The notes under the pieces were generated by a model. It did not search any database. It was not told the DNA's origin and saw nothing but the letters and a program-made list of their open reading frames with translations. 64,000 nucleotides of DNA from positions 4,866,676 through 4,930,675 of the forward strand of contig NC_089869.1 of assembly GCF_036373705.1 (NCBI RefSeq). The letters run 5' to 3'. This document shows, piece after piece, positions 46,901 through 60,000 of this stretch. A program made the position numbers and the translations under genes. Source of the DNA: Amia ocellicauda. Its lineage: Eukaryota > Chordata > Actinopteri > Amiiformes > Amiidae. Numbering within the stretch: the first letter of the stretch is position 1; the number at the start of each line of letters is the position of its first letter.

Positions 46901-47507
46901 ACGAGCGCCCGCAGTGACTCAGCAGGTTTTGAGAGATGACTCATCTGGCACGTGACATTACACTGCTTTCATCATCTTAAACGTCTGGTCATCCAATGAA
47001 TAAATCACCACCTTGCATTAAACGTTTCGTTGAATGAATGTCCAACTTGACTTCGATTAAGGAACTTTTTTTTGTTCTCAGCGATTGTCACCGGTCATCT
47101 TACGCAGCTCTACGTACAGGTAAACAAACAAAATCACCCGGGAAAGACATTTTAATTGGGTGAAGAAAAATACTGTTCTCACGGCGAGACGATCGGATGC
47201 CAATGACTTTGAACACGTTTGAGCCATAGCCGAGTTTAAATATGAATACACTAAAGCCGTACTATGATTTGCTACAGTACTGTTAACGTATCCAAACCGA
47301 GATGAGAAACGTCGTTTTCAAAATGCATCGGGCTTACATAAAAACTACTAGGCTATTTACACATAACATATAACAGGTTCTGCAAGAAACACGAAACCTA
47401 AGACTTCCAAGTCCCACCGGTCAGTAATTCAAGTACACATGCCCAATTCTACTGGTTTTACAAAGAGGACCCTTACCTTTGCCGACACACTTTGCAGTTG
47501 GCTCCAT
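43975..47507 (-). CDS. gsto1: Glutathione S-transferase omega (GSTO1-like)
   Basis: Six coding exons on the complement: 47477..47507, 46114..46222, 45421..45643, 45031..45132, 44260..44366, 43975..44125, total 240 residues (human GSTO1 241). The thioredoxin-like N-terminal domain has the omega-class catalytic cysteine Cys31 in [12 protein letters not shown], then [18 protein letters not shown] and the GSH-site [20 protein letters not shown]. The helical C-terminal domain has [22 protein letters not shown] and ends YDYGL. Omega GSTs are cytosolic thioltransferases and dehydroascorbate reductases. The exon 4 donor reads GAG|GCAAGA, a probable GC-AG intron. The exon 3 donor GTTGGC is weak. Mixed matches leave GSTO2 possible, but LPKDPYEKA and [18 protein letters not shown] favour GSTO1. 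Introns carry a hAT MITE, a SINE and a poly-G run. Confidence 0.93.
45817..45842. repeat. Run of 26 guanines in gsto1 intron 2
   Basis: An uninterrupted G tract on the plus strand, C on the gene strand, followed by more G-rich sequence (TGGTGGGGGGT, GAGGGGGGGA). It could form G-quadruplexes and is a likely assembly or sequencing trouble spot. Confidence 0.95.
46340..46645. mobile_element. hAT-like MITE, CAGTGGTTATC copy, in gsto1 intron 1
   Basis: It starts CAGTGGTTATCAACCCTGG and ends CCAGGGTTGGAACCACTG, inverted termini matching the family at 40745 and 48368. The flanking octamers (TATAATAC and TGCTACAG) do not match, so this copy is older or its ends have decayed. Confidence 0.75.
46704..46835 (+). 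mobile_element. tRNA-derived SINE fragment in gsto1 intron 1
   Basis: A degenerate A box (TGTAGCGGTTAGGGAGC near 46709-46725) and a good B box GGTTCAATCCC at 46749-46759 lie about the spacing of an internal RNA polymerase III promoter. They are followed by CAAGGTACTGTGCCTAGATTG, the tRNA-unrelated part seen in fish SINEs. The tail is cut short at an A-rich stretch. It does not fold as a functional tRNA as far as I can judge. Confidence 0.75.
46915..46954. promoter_or_regulatory. ARE/MARE, AP-1 and E-box cluster in gsto1 intron 1
   Basis: TGACTCAGCA (46915-46924) fits the antioxidant response element TGACnnnGC and a half-palindromic Maf site. TGACTCA (46937-46943) is a perfect AP-1 heptamer. 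CACGTG (46949-46954) is a perfect E-box. All three lie within 40 bases, about 550 bases inside the gene. GST genes are classic NRF2 targets, which makes a real enhancer plausible. Binding is not shown by the sequence. Confidence 0.5.
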
Positions 47508-48089
47508 TTCCCAAAACACCACTAAGTGTAAAAAATGAGTTGCAGTTCTGTTAAACAGCAAAGAAAGCGAGTGATACACTTATATTTAAAGAAACTCACG
47601 CATGCTCCGTTTTATTCTTTGCTCTGCAGAAAATGCACGCCCACTGTTATGAAATATACTTTTATTAAAGGCACAGTGCATACCCGGACATGCTTACAAT
47701 TAACCGAATGGTATAATTTGAAGAAAACGTTTGTGTTGTGCGCGGGTTGGCTTTTATTTAGCAGGGCCAAATGTGTGCGTTTTAATAAAATAAATAACCG
47801 GTTAATGTGTTATATGGGCAGTTGGCAACCAACTCAAAAGTCTTTTCATTTTGTAAATATGTCAGCTGTGCCACACTGCCCCTTTAAGAAACCGTTCACT
47901 TTATCAAGCGTCCGACCCGCTCAACCAATCCGACGCGCTTTACTTAAGGAGTGTTTTATTCTGAGCAATCGGAGGGGAAGAAAAGGTATCCTAGGAAACG
48001 TGTGTACACAAATGTAAAAAGCCAAACAGTGATAATATTTTAATGCAGCTTCCAGTTTTGTTAATTTAACCGAGTTTAGATTTTTGTTT
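47508..48089. promoter_or_regulatory. Bidirectional promoter region of gsto1 and cfap43
   Basis: 582 bases separate the divergent start codons. The region includes a CCAAT box (47935-47939) inside a small CpG-bearing patch (GCGTCCGACCC, CCGACGCGC), an X-box-like site (47986-47999) and an RFX half-site GGCAAC (47824-47829). An open frame of 160 codons (47535-48017) crosses it but resembles no protein. Transcription start sites are not mapped. Confidence 0.6.
47986..47999 (+). promoter_or_regulatory. RFX X-box-like motif upstream of cfap43
   Basis: GTATCCTAGGAAAC has the two-half-site layout of an X-box. The right half GGAAAC fits RRNRAC and the left half GTATCC fits with one mismatch. It lies about 90 bases before the cfap43 start codon, where RFX factors bind many motile-cilia genes. 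The motif was read by eye. Confidence 0.45.
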
Positions 48090-51000
48090 ATGGAGGCTTC
48101 CGGGTCCTTGGAAGTCAGGTAAGGTTTAAAACTTCTTATCTTACAAATCGTGTTTTTGGCCTGCTATCAGTGCCACATTGAGGACTTTCTATACTTGCCA
48201 GTTTCAGTAAAAGCTAAGTGAGCGGCACCTGACAGACTTCACAGGGGAGGCTTACTTGTTTTCCGACAGCATCCTATGAAGAACAGTTTTGAGGGTATTA
48301 CAAATGATTTATGATTTGGTGCACAGCACAATATATCAAACTGTTTAATTAAATGAAGGGGCTAGACCAGTGGTTCTCATCCCTGGTCCTGCAGGACCCC
48401 CTACCCTGCTATTATTTATTTATTTTTATTATTTTATTATTTTTTTGTTGTTACAACCGATCTTTCAGTTACTTAATTTAACTAATATTTCTTTAATCAG
48501 AGCCTTTTAAATATTTTAAACAGTAGGTGTTTTAAGTTAAGTGTAAACATGTATAAGGAACTTATCTTATGAAGGGACCACCTTCAACCCGTTACACAAT
48601 CTAAAAATTCAAATGTAAGCACATTATTAATTATATTAAGGATTCAATTAAGTAATTGAGAGCTCTGCTGAAACAAAAAACAGGACCAGGGGTGAGAACC
48701 ACTGGGCTAGACCAAAGACTATCAGGAAACCACAATCTAACAACATGAATGCATTCCTGCCAAATGTTATTAACCTTTCCTTGCAAAAATAAAACCATAC
48801 ATCAATACAATACATTAAAATAAGAGTATTTTACTTATGTATCATTTGCGTTGTATTCTAGTGCTCTCTCATAACCAGTTTCTCCACATGACACTTGAAA
48901 TAATTTTAATCAGGCCGGAAGGAACATCAAAATGTGTGTGTTTGAGTTTCAGGTGGGTGCAGGGTATCACCAGCCAGCATGTGGGATTTGTGGACAGAAA
49001 GACCGTGTGCTACCCCTGTGGGAATTACATAATTTTCCTTGACCTGGAGTCCAAGTCCAGGAGAGTGCTGCCGTGCCCAGGCCGGGGGCTGGGGGCCTTC
49101 GTGGGAAATGGGAACAGCAGCATGGTGGCCTTCTCTGAGCACAGGCTCAATCCATCCATCTTTGTATACACCTACCCTGCGCTTGTCATGAGGAACGAGC
49201 TGAAAGGTGACCTTCACAGCTGGGACCAATTGCCTGTTGATGGTGATGCTTCTAGTTGGGCATAATTGAGCACATTACACATTATGCCAGCCCTATTAGT
49301 TGTGGTTGTGAGTTCTCCCATGCCCAGTTTTATTCCATTTGATGTTTTCTCCACACAGGACAGGTTTTTTTGCTTTGGTCCCTAGAGTTTATCTTTCCTT
49401 GATATCCTTCAGGTTCCCTTTTCCTCAGCTATCTGGAATTGATTTGGCTTTGTAGGCAATCCTAGTGTTATTGAAGTACCCACTGTACCATTTATTAAAT
49501 TACAAAATGGCTATTTATCTTGGTATTTGAACTGTTGTGTTTTCCTGTAGGGGTAGCCCAGTTGGACTATACAGCCCTTGCGTTCAGCTACTCAGGCCCA
49601 TATTTAGCCAGCTGCTCCTCCATTCCAGAGCACACCTTGACAGTGTGGTAAGATCTTTATCATTGTCTGTATTATATAGTTATTTCACAAAACTGTAAAC
49701 ATATATACATAATAAATATATAAAATCATTATTATTATTTTACAAATATTAAATATATTGTTTTGTGATATGGCTGTTTCTATTTTTTAAAAGCCTCTGA
49801 AAAACAGCTCACAGTGAATTACTGCCCTCTATCTCATGATCTTATTCAGTTTCTAAAAGGAATGTGTATTATTTTGTTGTTGTTTTAGATGTAAAGTCAA
49901 TCTAATTAAACATTTTTTTAAAGCACTTTTTCATCTTTTTGTTTCAGGAATTGGGAAGATGGAATCCCACTTTGCAGTCATCCAGGGGCAGGAGCAGAGA
50001 TCTCCAGACTGGAGTTTAATCCCATGAACTGGCGCCAGCTGTGTATAGTAACAGAGAGGAAGCTTACATTGTGGAACATTGAGAGGAGTGACAGATTGCA
50101 TATCATGATGCCTGTGTGAGTGATGGCTTTGTTTCTACAGCAAAACAAATGTGCTTTCAATTTATAAAGATATGTCCCATGTTTGTGGATAATGGATGTG
50201 TCTCCCACAGTGACATCCCCCTCCCAGCAATGGATGGTGCTGTTCCAGAGGCAAAACGCAATTTCTCATGTGGTCCCAGTGGCAAACTGTCTTATTTTGG
50301 CCCTCAGATGCCAGTTTCAGCTCTGGAAAGACTCATTGGGGAGAGGGCAAAGACCTTTGTGGTACAGTGACATAGCAAATTTCCATTACAGTAAAAATCT
50401 AAAACACTTAACACACCCTAGATCCCTTCATTCAAATAAATAAAGTCAATATTATAAACATACACTGCACAGTCATTCTAGAAATGGGTTTTTAAATATT
50501 TGTCATGCACTTGCTTCCCTTGACAAATAATACCTTTATCAATACTTTAGCAGGGTTGTGGAAGGTATCCAAAATGTAATTGAAAACTCAACACATCTGT
50601 GCTGCATGTGCAGTGCCATTAAGTATTTTAAAGAATCCTGTACATAGTCTTGATTAGCTTGAACAATATTTGCTTCTATTTTACAATGTGTTTGTATAGG
50701 TTTGTAGATCTTTCTGTTGAACTAAATCTTTTTTTTGCATAATCATGTTCAGTAACATCTGCTTTCCTTTTTCCAAGCCAAGAGAAAAAATGCTGGCACA
50801 GGTCCACCCCACCTCGTTCTGCTGGACACCCACCTCTGACCTCTATGTGGGTTGTGCTGAAGGTCACTTGTTGCTTGTGAACCCTGAGACTCAGAACGTC
50901 ACTGTGCTCTTTAACCCCCACCAGAAGAGAGGTATGAAGTTTTTCAGATTTTTTACTTTAATGAAGTTGTAGCCACCGTTTTCCTGGCAGGAGAGCTGTA

Positions 51001-54000
51001 ATAAGGGCAACCAGCTTTAAACTCCTTAAACCTAAGCTAGCCTTTTCTCAAGTAGAGTACGCAGTTGTACCCAGTAACTCCAGTATAGCTGAAGATGTCA
51101 CTTGCTGTACCACTTGGCTTTTTACAAGGATCCTGTTAATATCATATTACTGTCTCATGGTTTAGACATCCCAGATGAAGCAGAGCTTCAAGAAGGCAGC
51201 CTTAACAGCTTGGCTCTGCACAAGGATGCACACAGGATGTTTGCTGCAGGAAATGTAAGACTGACTCAACCTGGGCTTTGGCTCTATGGAGACTGCGAAG
51301 GTCTCTGGAAATAATCACTTTAGCTGATGGAGGTCTGTGGTGCCTGTCCTCTTACAGTTAATGTCTTTGAGAGAATGTTTGTGACTGTCCTTCAGAAAGG
51401 CTAGGCCTCACTGTTTGTCTCCTGAACAGGATGGAGCATTACGTTGCTTACATATCAAGGGCAAACAAGTGAAGGTAACGCAGTGCTGGAAAGCTGAGGA
51501 GCCACTCACACACATTGGATTCTCCCCTGACTACGAGGCTCTTATTCTGTCTACCTGTAATGTGAGTACAGAGGCCTTTGAGATATGTCACAATGTGGTG
51601 TCACTGCTTCTTCAGACATCAACTGGATATAATTCTAGTATCTGTTATCATTTATTTTGTTTGAATCATCATCATCATCAGATGAGAACAGAGTAAAACA
51701 CCTAAGGTAATTTTGTGTCTGATTGCTGTTTCCTCTTTCATCATCCTCTAACAGAGTTTATTACATTATGTCTGTGTGGCATGACTGTGAAGGCCTGTGC
51801 ATTTAAAATTAAATTCAAGTGAAGTAGGAATCATTTTGTTTTCATACATATGTTTTTCCAGGTTTAAAAACCCAATTTTATTATTATACTTATTTTAGTT
51901 TACAGAATATATTTAATGAAACAAATCAACAGACCATAATAATATTTAGAATAACGGTATGTGTTAATGATGGCAGAAAAAAGGTATGGTATCTTTGATG
52001 TTTCTTAGCTTGTAGAATTCAGTTAATGTATGTTAAAGGCATGCACTGCTTCTTTGGTAGCTCTTGTGGAAGCACATTTGAAGGTGGAATTAATAATAGA
52101 TATATGTGACAAAACCAATATATATTAGTTCAGTCGTGAGGTGATTTATTCTATTTAAATGCAAAATCCTGGGTGTGACATTGCCATTGGGACCCTGCTG
52201 CTAGTGCTAGTGAAGCTTTGTCATATGTGAAATGTGAAACCCTCTCCAGGTGCAAGGTAATAAGCAATACATGTAGTAAGTGCAGTGCACGTGTGGGATA
52301 TATGTTTAGTAAATAATGAAAATGCCCTTGCTCTGTGTTTCCAGGGACGCGTGTACAGTTACAGCCCCAGCCAGCCTCAGGAGGTGTCCAGAGTTCTTGA
52401 TGTTTGTGTGGGTGACTTTGTGGCAGCAGCTCCCTTGCGTCCCAGCAGCCATCTCTGTGTGGTAATGTCTTCACTGCAAAGTGCCTCATTCATCCAGTGC
52501 CAAGATGCTCTTCACATTCTCAGTCCTGCTCAGTAATCCTGTTGGAAGTGTCCTCATGTAGAAACCCTCAGATACCCTTCAAACGGTTAATCACCTCACA
52601 AAGGTTAGGTGGTGAACAAGATTAGGGTTAAGGTTGGAAGTAGAGAATGTAAACAAAAACAAAACAGGAGCTGAACTTCCTGTTCAACACAGTCATTCAT
52701 GGCCAGTTAACATAGATCATTATGAGAACTCGTGTCCTTCTTACTGCATGTGTTTGTTTGCTCTGTGATTGACAGTCAGTAAGAGCCTCTGGGGAGCTAC
52801 AGGTTTGGTCAGTGAAAGACGGTGCCTGCATCAGCTCTTTGTGCCTTCAAGTACAGGTATGTTCCTTGCATTTGCTCAGTGTTGTAGAGAAACTGATGCA
52901 GGGAAAGTACACACTGTCTTCAAAGAATGATATAATAAAGGTAAAAAGGTGGAGATTCACATTCAATCTATAATCACAAAATATGCTTTTAATGCTGAAT
53001 ATAAAGAGGGTTGAAAGATATAGCTATAGAGCCCCAGAGAAGACACAGGTGAAAATACATAATACAACATTAATCAGTGTGCACAATACATTAATTTGTG
53101 GACATGAACAATTAATAATTTATGTGATTGGTTTAATATATCAGTCATTGGACGAAATAAAGATACCCCGATTACATAATCATGGGAGTATTATATAGAG
53201 CTAAATGTGTTTACTATATATGTTTATTTATGTATTAATTTGATGTTTTTGTATAATACAAATCTTTATTAATGAAAATCACAGCTGAGACGTTTTTTGT
53301 TGAATCTGCTTGATTCTGAGTCTGGTGTCTTACCTTGTTGTTCTGTACTGTCGGTCTCTGAATGTAGGCGACCAGCCTGGCATGCTGCCCAACTGCAGAG
53401 TGTGTGTCTGTGGGGACCGCCTCTGGACACATCTACTTCATAGACCTGACCCAGAAGGAGCTGCCGCGCCCGGTTCACAGGGTTCACCTCTACAGAGTGC
53501 CTGTGGAGCATCTCCAGTGAGTCTTACCTCCCTCTTGGCTGTGGGTCCCACACGCCTTCTGGGAATGCTTGTTAACCTCTTTGTTCTCTCGGCTATATCG
53601 CTCATCCTGCTTTGTGTGCTGTCTCAGAGTTCTCTGTTCCCATTACACTGTCCAGAGCTCTTATTCAGACAATGCTACTGTGTGTAATCTCATCCATTTG
53701 AAGTAAAAGTTGCAAAGAAATATATATGTATTTGGACATATGTATTTATATGTATATGCATTCAAATCTTGCAGAAAAAGCCTCATTTTGTACTTTATTG
53801 TGTGTGTCTCCTGATAATACAATACAACAAAACAAAACATTGTGTAGGTTTATTACCTTTAGTACCTTTTTTTTTTTAGGTATGACCAAGGAGGAAGTTT
53901 CCTCATCAGCGGAGCTTCAGACTCACATGTGTTTGTTCTGGACGCCAGACCATCCAAAATGTTTGAGGTTATTGGATACACAGGTATGTTTATGTACTAA

Positions 54001-57000
54001 TTGAATTCCCAAAGGTGACCGCAAGAATACAAAAGGAGTTGGACTGTTTGAGTAAAAAGATATCCCCTTATTACATTTTCCTTACAACGTATTATCACAT
54101 ATTATATCATATTTTACAACCTTTGCATATGTCATGAAGCAGAGATGATGTAATGCACAATATGAAATAACACGGCAACCTTTTATTTCTTCAGAGGCTG
54201 CAGGTTCTGTTGTGGATCTATCTTCTCTTTACAACAAGGATAGCAAACAGGTGAACGTGCTGGTGCTGTCTGCAGGGAACAAAGAAAACTGTGTGAAAGA
54301 AGGGAGCTGCCTGGAGATATTCATGCTGCAGGCCCAGCTATTGAAAGGTACAGGGGATATATCTCACTGACACAATACTGCTCAGATTTCAAATACTCTT
54401 CCTATAAAGAAAGTTTTTATCTGCTGCTTTATAACAGCATTAAATCCTTACTATTATTAATATCTTACTATTAAATTCAGTAATAAAGATACAGACTGAA
54501 ATTGGTCTCATCAGTGCAGAATGATTATTATCATGCTGGTATCACATGGATACGTTCACATTTACCTTGGATGCATCAGTTTTGCTTTCATGGAGCTGCA
54601 ATGAAACATGAATGCTTGAAAAACCACGGCCAATGGTCAAATACTTTTATATCCTTATGTCATCCACTGTCAATCAGTTTATGAAAAAGTGATATTCTCG
54701 TCCAAGTTAAAGTGGACTTGTTTGTGTGGATGCAAAAGACATGATTACTTGGAAATATAATCATGATTTTCTCATTTTATTAATCACATTATAGAAACTA
54801 TCATAATTTGGAAAACGAACATGTTATATGAAAGATTGAAAGAAATGTCCTGCCACCCTAATTAATGCCTGAGCTTGATGCTGGTGTCTCTGTGTGCAAG
54901 GTGGCTGTGCTGATCGACGGGGCTGTATTCGAGATGAAATCCTGCAGAAACGGCACTATGCTGCTGCTCTGCCCTTCTCTTCTGCAGTCCTGGGGCCGAA
55001 CAACAGAGCCTTCGGCTACTGCATCCGGACTAGGACTATCCAGAAATTCCTCCTGGATGAGGTACCCACTGTATGGGTATGAGATGTCTGTTTTGCTTCT
55101 TATGATCTGTTACTTTGGGAGATTCCATTTTTTGTATTGATATGCTTTGATGTTTTCTTAGGGGATTTCAGACACTAAAGATGTTGTCCAGGTGACCCCA
55201 GAACGGGAAACTGAAGGTCACGCTCTTGGTCCAGCTTCTCTTCTCCTCTCGCCCCACCAGCTGTGGCTGGCATCTCTGGGGAAGGACGGTTCGCTGCGTG
55301 TCTTTGAGACGTCCTGCATGGTAAGAGCTTAATTCACGGCACTGGCCTTACAGTTAATAGACGTCCACATCATCACACTTTCACTTATTGTATCTGAGAG
55401 ATTAGAGAAGTTAAGAGCTAATTTACACTACCGGTTTATACTGAGTTACTACACCCTCTTAAGCATTGTTTGGCAGTGTTACGCACAGCTCCTGTGCATA
55501 GACGTTACACTGTATTCCTACAATGCACACATCATTTGAAAGCTTATTCTCTTGGCTAACAGCGTGTTTCATTCTCAGATGCATCTGATTCACAGTTTCT
55601 ATGTCACGCACCATAATTCAGAGCCTGGGGGGTAAACGCGCAGTCTGCTTCGGGCAGGGGGGTCTCATTCAGTCACAGATCACTCATTTTTGATCGGATT
55701 TATTTGCAAATAGGCTTGTTTTGTTCAGAACAACCAAACAAATATTTGATGTTCTATCAAACACAGAGAAGTTCAGATCCTATTATGTAAAATAGTTTTG
55801 TATTAGCACACTGTAAACAGAGTTTTCCATCTTTACATTTTGAAAGGGGGGGGTATCATTTTTTCACATCGAGAGTCTCTCTTGGCAAACAACGCAACAG
55901 TGAAGAGTACACATGGGATTAAAGAGAAGTACATTGTCAGCTTAAGGGCTTACATTTTGTTAAACAAAACGATTCCATTATTTATTTTTTATCTCCAATT
56001 GTTTATTTGTTCTATGCTTTAATTTCAGAGTACATTGAGACATTATACTGCGTACATTTCATTAAGAGTGGAAAAATTGAGGAGTTCTAAAACTTTTGAC
56101 TGGTAGAGTATACAAAGACAACAGATAAATTACATATGGGTAACACAGTGTGTCTTCAGTTGTTATTGTACCTCAATGCCAGGAGTATAAGGAACAAGGA
56201 AGCCACAGTGCTGGTGTGTGACTATGACGTTGTAGGAGTAACACATGGCTTACAGAAAATGATGGTGATGAATACAAGTTGAAAGGATACACACAGTTTA
56301 GGAGAGACAGGCATAATCAAAGAGGTGATTGGGTTGCATTATATATCAGAAATGACATTGAGGCAGAAGAACTCAAATTAGATCCTACTAACAGAACAGA
56401 ATTATTTGGTTATATTTTTGAATAAAAGATCTGGAGGATTAGTGGTAGGAGTGTGTTACAGAGCACCCAATTCAGATATTCAGATAGATGTTGCATTGTA
56501 CAATGTAATCAGAACTGCATATAGCAATGATGTGGCTGTTATAATTGGGGATTTCAATTTCTCAAACATAGACTGGGAATGAAAGTGTTGTATAGCGCAT
56601 ACAAAAGGGATGGAGACAAAACAAAATACAAAGAATATATAGAACTACAAAGAGATCTTAAATGAGGGATCAGGAAAGCAAAGAGGGAAATAGAAAGAAA
56701 CATAGCTCTTGGAGCTAAAATCTCTTTTCAATACTATAGCAGCAAGAGGTCAATAAAGGAGGAAGTGAAATGGGTGAAGGATAAAAAACAAACAAGATGT
56801 TGCAGATGTTCTAAATGAGTATTTCACAGAGGTGTTTTCAAAAGAAAACACAAATAACATGCCACAGGCTAACAACCAGTCCAGTCAAACTCTAAGAGAG
56901 ATCAGGATAAATGAGGAGGAGGTACTAAAGGGACTAGCAGAATTAAAATCAAACAAATCACCTGGGCCAGATGGTATATTTACAACAGTACTTAAAGAAA

Positions 57001-60000
57001 TGAGGGACATTATTTATAGACCATTAACTGAAATATTCCAAATGACACTTAGAACAGGGGATGTGCCAACTGACTGGAAAACTGATAATGACATACCTAT
57101 CTACAAGAAAGGGGACAAAACTGATTCAGGAAATTACAGACCAGTCAGTCTCACCTGCATTACTTGTAAAATGTTGGAAAAAATGATTAGACAGAAAATA
57201 GAGGAGCATCTTAATGAAAACCATATTCTTGGAGATAGTCAGCATGGGTTTAGACGAGGCAGATCATGTCTTACTAATTTATTAAAATTTCTTGAACATG
57301 CAACTGCAGCTGTAGTTCACATGAAAGGATATGATTTGATACACTTCATATGGTTTCTGCACCAAAGATTGATCCTAATGTAAGTAGATGAATTATGAAC
57401 TGGTTGATGTATAGGAAGCAGAGGGTGTTGATTAGAGGAGTTGCTTCTAACTGGAGTGAGGTTGTTCGTGGAGTTCCACAGGGATCAGTATTAGGGCCTT
57501 TGTTTTTTCTAATCTATATTAATGATCTGGACTCTGGGATAGTTAGCAAACTTGTCAAATTTGCAGATGATACTAAAATAGGTGGCTCAGCAGATACAAT
57601 CCCGGCAGCACAGGTTATTCAAAGGGACCTAGATAATATTCAGGTGTGGGCCGACACCTGGTAGATGAAATTCAATGTGGACAAGTGTGGACAAGGTATT
57701 ACATGTGGGTAATAAAAATGTCCACCATAATTACACTATGGGGAGGAATAGAACTAGAAGAAGTAACGCATGAGAGAGACCTAGTAGTCTATGTGGACTC
57801 ACTTTCCCCATCCAAACAATGTGGGGAAGCAATAAAAAAGGCAAACAAAATGCTAGGGTATATTGTCAATTTAAAACACAAAGACTGTACAATGCACTAG
57901 TTAGACCTCATCTGGAATACTGTGTACAGTTCTGGGCTCCACACTTCAAGAAAGATATCGCTGCTCTAAAGGCGAGCAACCAGACTAATTCCAGGTTTGA
58001 AGGGAATGTCCTACTCGGAGAGACCGAGGGATCTGAACCTTTTCACCCTGGAACAGAGAAGACTATGTGGGAACTTGATTCAAGTCTTCAAAATCATGAA
58101 GGGCATGGACCACATCAACCCAGTGGAGCTTTTCCAGATCAGCAGGGACACACGGACCTGGGGACACAAATGGAAATTGGGCTTCAAGGCATTCAAGACA
58201 CGTATTCACACAGAGAGTTGTTACAATCTGGAACAAACTCCCCAGTGATGTGGTTTAATCTGACAATTTGGGAACATTCAAAAACAGACTGGATAGGATC
58301 CTTGGATCACTTAGTTATTAATGGACACCAAACGAGCATGATGGGTCGAATGGCCTCCTTTCGTTTGTAAACTTTCTTAAGTTCTTCTTATGTTCTTATA
58401 ATAATAACAGGTCTTGTCAGATGTAATAGTAGGCTTCTCATTCATTTAAAGGGTGACATGGAGTTTCCTGCGCTGTGCTGTAACTTTCCTGCCCTTGTGT
58501 GTGTGTGAACAGGAGAAAGTCCTCCAGCTGCAGAGCCATTCCAGCCGGTTGAGTGGGCCTGTGGCGCTGGCCTTCTCCCTGGACAGCCAGACCCTCCTCA
58601 CCACCGGCCTCCGGGACGGGGCTTTGGTGTGTGTGCAGCTCCGGTAGGTCTGCTGCACAGGACCTCAGTGCTTTGGTTTCTAGACGCTGGCACAAAGCAT
58701 AATAAGAACCTGTGCGTGAATATCATCGTGTGATATTTTTTTCACCCATGTTAGAAAAGAACACACCACCAACATGGCAGAGGATGAAAGAGGGGAAGAA
58801 AAATGCAGGGATAACAATAGACATATTGTTCCTTTCTCTGCATTTACTTTTGTACTGTCGTAAGGGCTTAATGTTGTATATTTTATACATTTTCATTGAA
58901 AAGGAGGACAAATAAAAACGCGCTATATAAAAGTGTGATTTGAAGACAGATGTAGGAAAGTTTTATCTTTCATATGTATCTATCTGTTTCATTCAGGTTT
59001 AAGACGGCTGAGATGACTAAAGCAAGTATAGCCCGTGATTATGGGCAGAGTGTGGAAGGGCTGCTGGGGACTTCAGTGCTCACAGAGACCGCTGCGCTTC
59101 GAGAGCTGCCGGAGTGGGCCGCTCCTTCCCAGACTCCCCCTGGATCAGCTCTGTGGGAGCAGCAGGAAGAGGAACAGGTAGGAGTTGTGTTCTTTTGCCT
59201 GTAGGTGCCTGTAAAATGACCAATCTTAGAATAAGAGCTCTCATTCCCTACAGACATTGTACACAATGGAGTATCCTGTTTCCTCATGTATCAAGTTCTG
59301 ATCCTTAAGAGTGTGATAGAAGTCACAATTTTCAAGTAAAATACAGCCACCTGTTAAGGCAGTCTTTGTTGTGGCTAAATTTCCATCTTAAATAGCCCAA
59401 CCTCTAGTAGAAAATCCAAAAGGAGCAGTTTGGCCTGCCTAGTCATGGAAGGAGAGACCTTGATGACTCCCAGTAAACTCAATTCCTTGGACTTTCTACA
59501 AAACTCTATGCAGAGAACAGACTGTAATCCCAAAGAGTGCCACTACTGCCACTACAAAGTATTATACCCAGCACTGTGTAGGGCCCCGGAATAAGCAGTC
59601 TGTGCAGCCCTTACAGGTGTATTGCATTGAGGAGTCCAGCTGTTATATCAGTCCACCTTGATTGTGCCTCTGTCATGGCCTAGGCTTGTGACCAGAGACG
59701 CAGTGTGGAGCTGTCTGATCAGGACGAGAGCTGCTCCAGCCTGCCCCCGGCCACACCTGCAAATGGCACCTGGCTTGAACAGAGGCTGGAGGAGGTGAGC
59801 ACCTCTTTAGTCCCTTTACACTTCTTTGTGCTTCTTGTGTAATCTTTTAGAGGTCTCGAATAATAAAATAAACATAGACTAAATCTTACTGTAATTTTAA
59901 ATCCTACTAATGATAGACACTCCGTTAAGACCATTGCATATAACAGTCTTTCCTTAGACTGGTCTTAGACTGGTCTTACTTAGTCAATCACGCAATTAAT

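Noticed and set aside
47535-48017. 160-codon plus-strand open frame between gsto1 and cfap43
   Set aside because: It covers the shared promoter, has no family signature, and its end has no supporting signals. It is most likely a chance frame in a CpG-bearing region.
50362-50370. Longer cfap43 exon 5 reading through GTACAG
   Set aside because: The frame stops at TGA two codons later. Ending at GTG|GTACAG and joining CCA at 50778 gives an alignment of the same length as the human protein.
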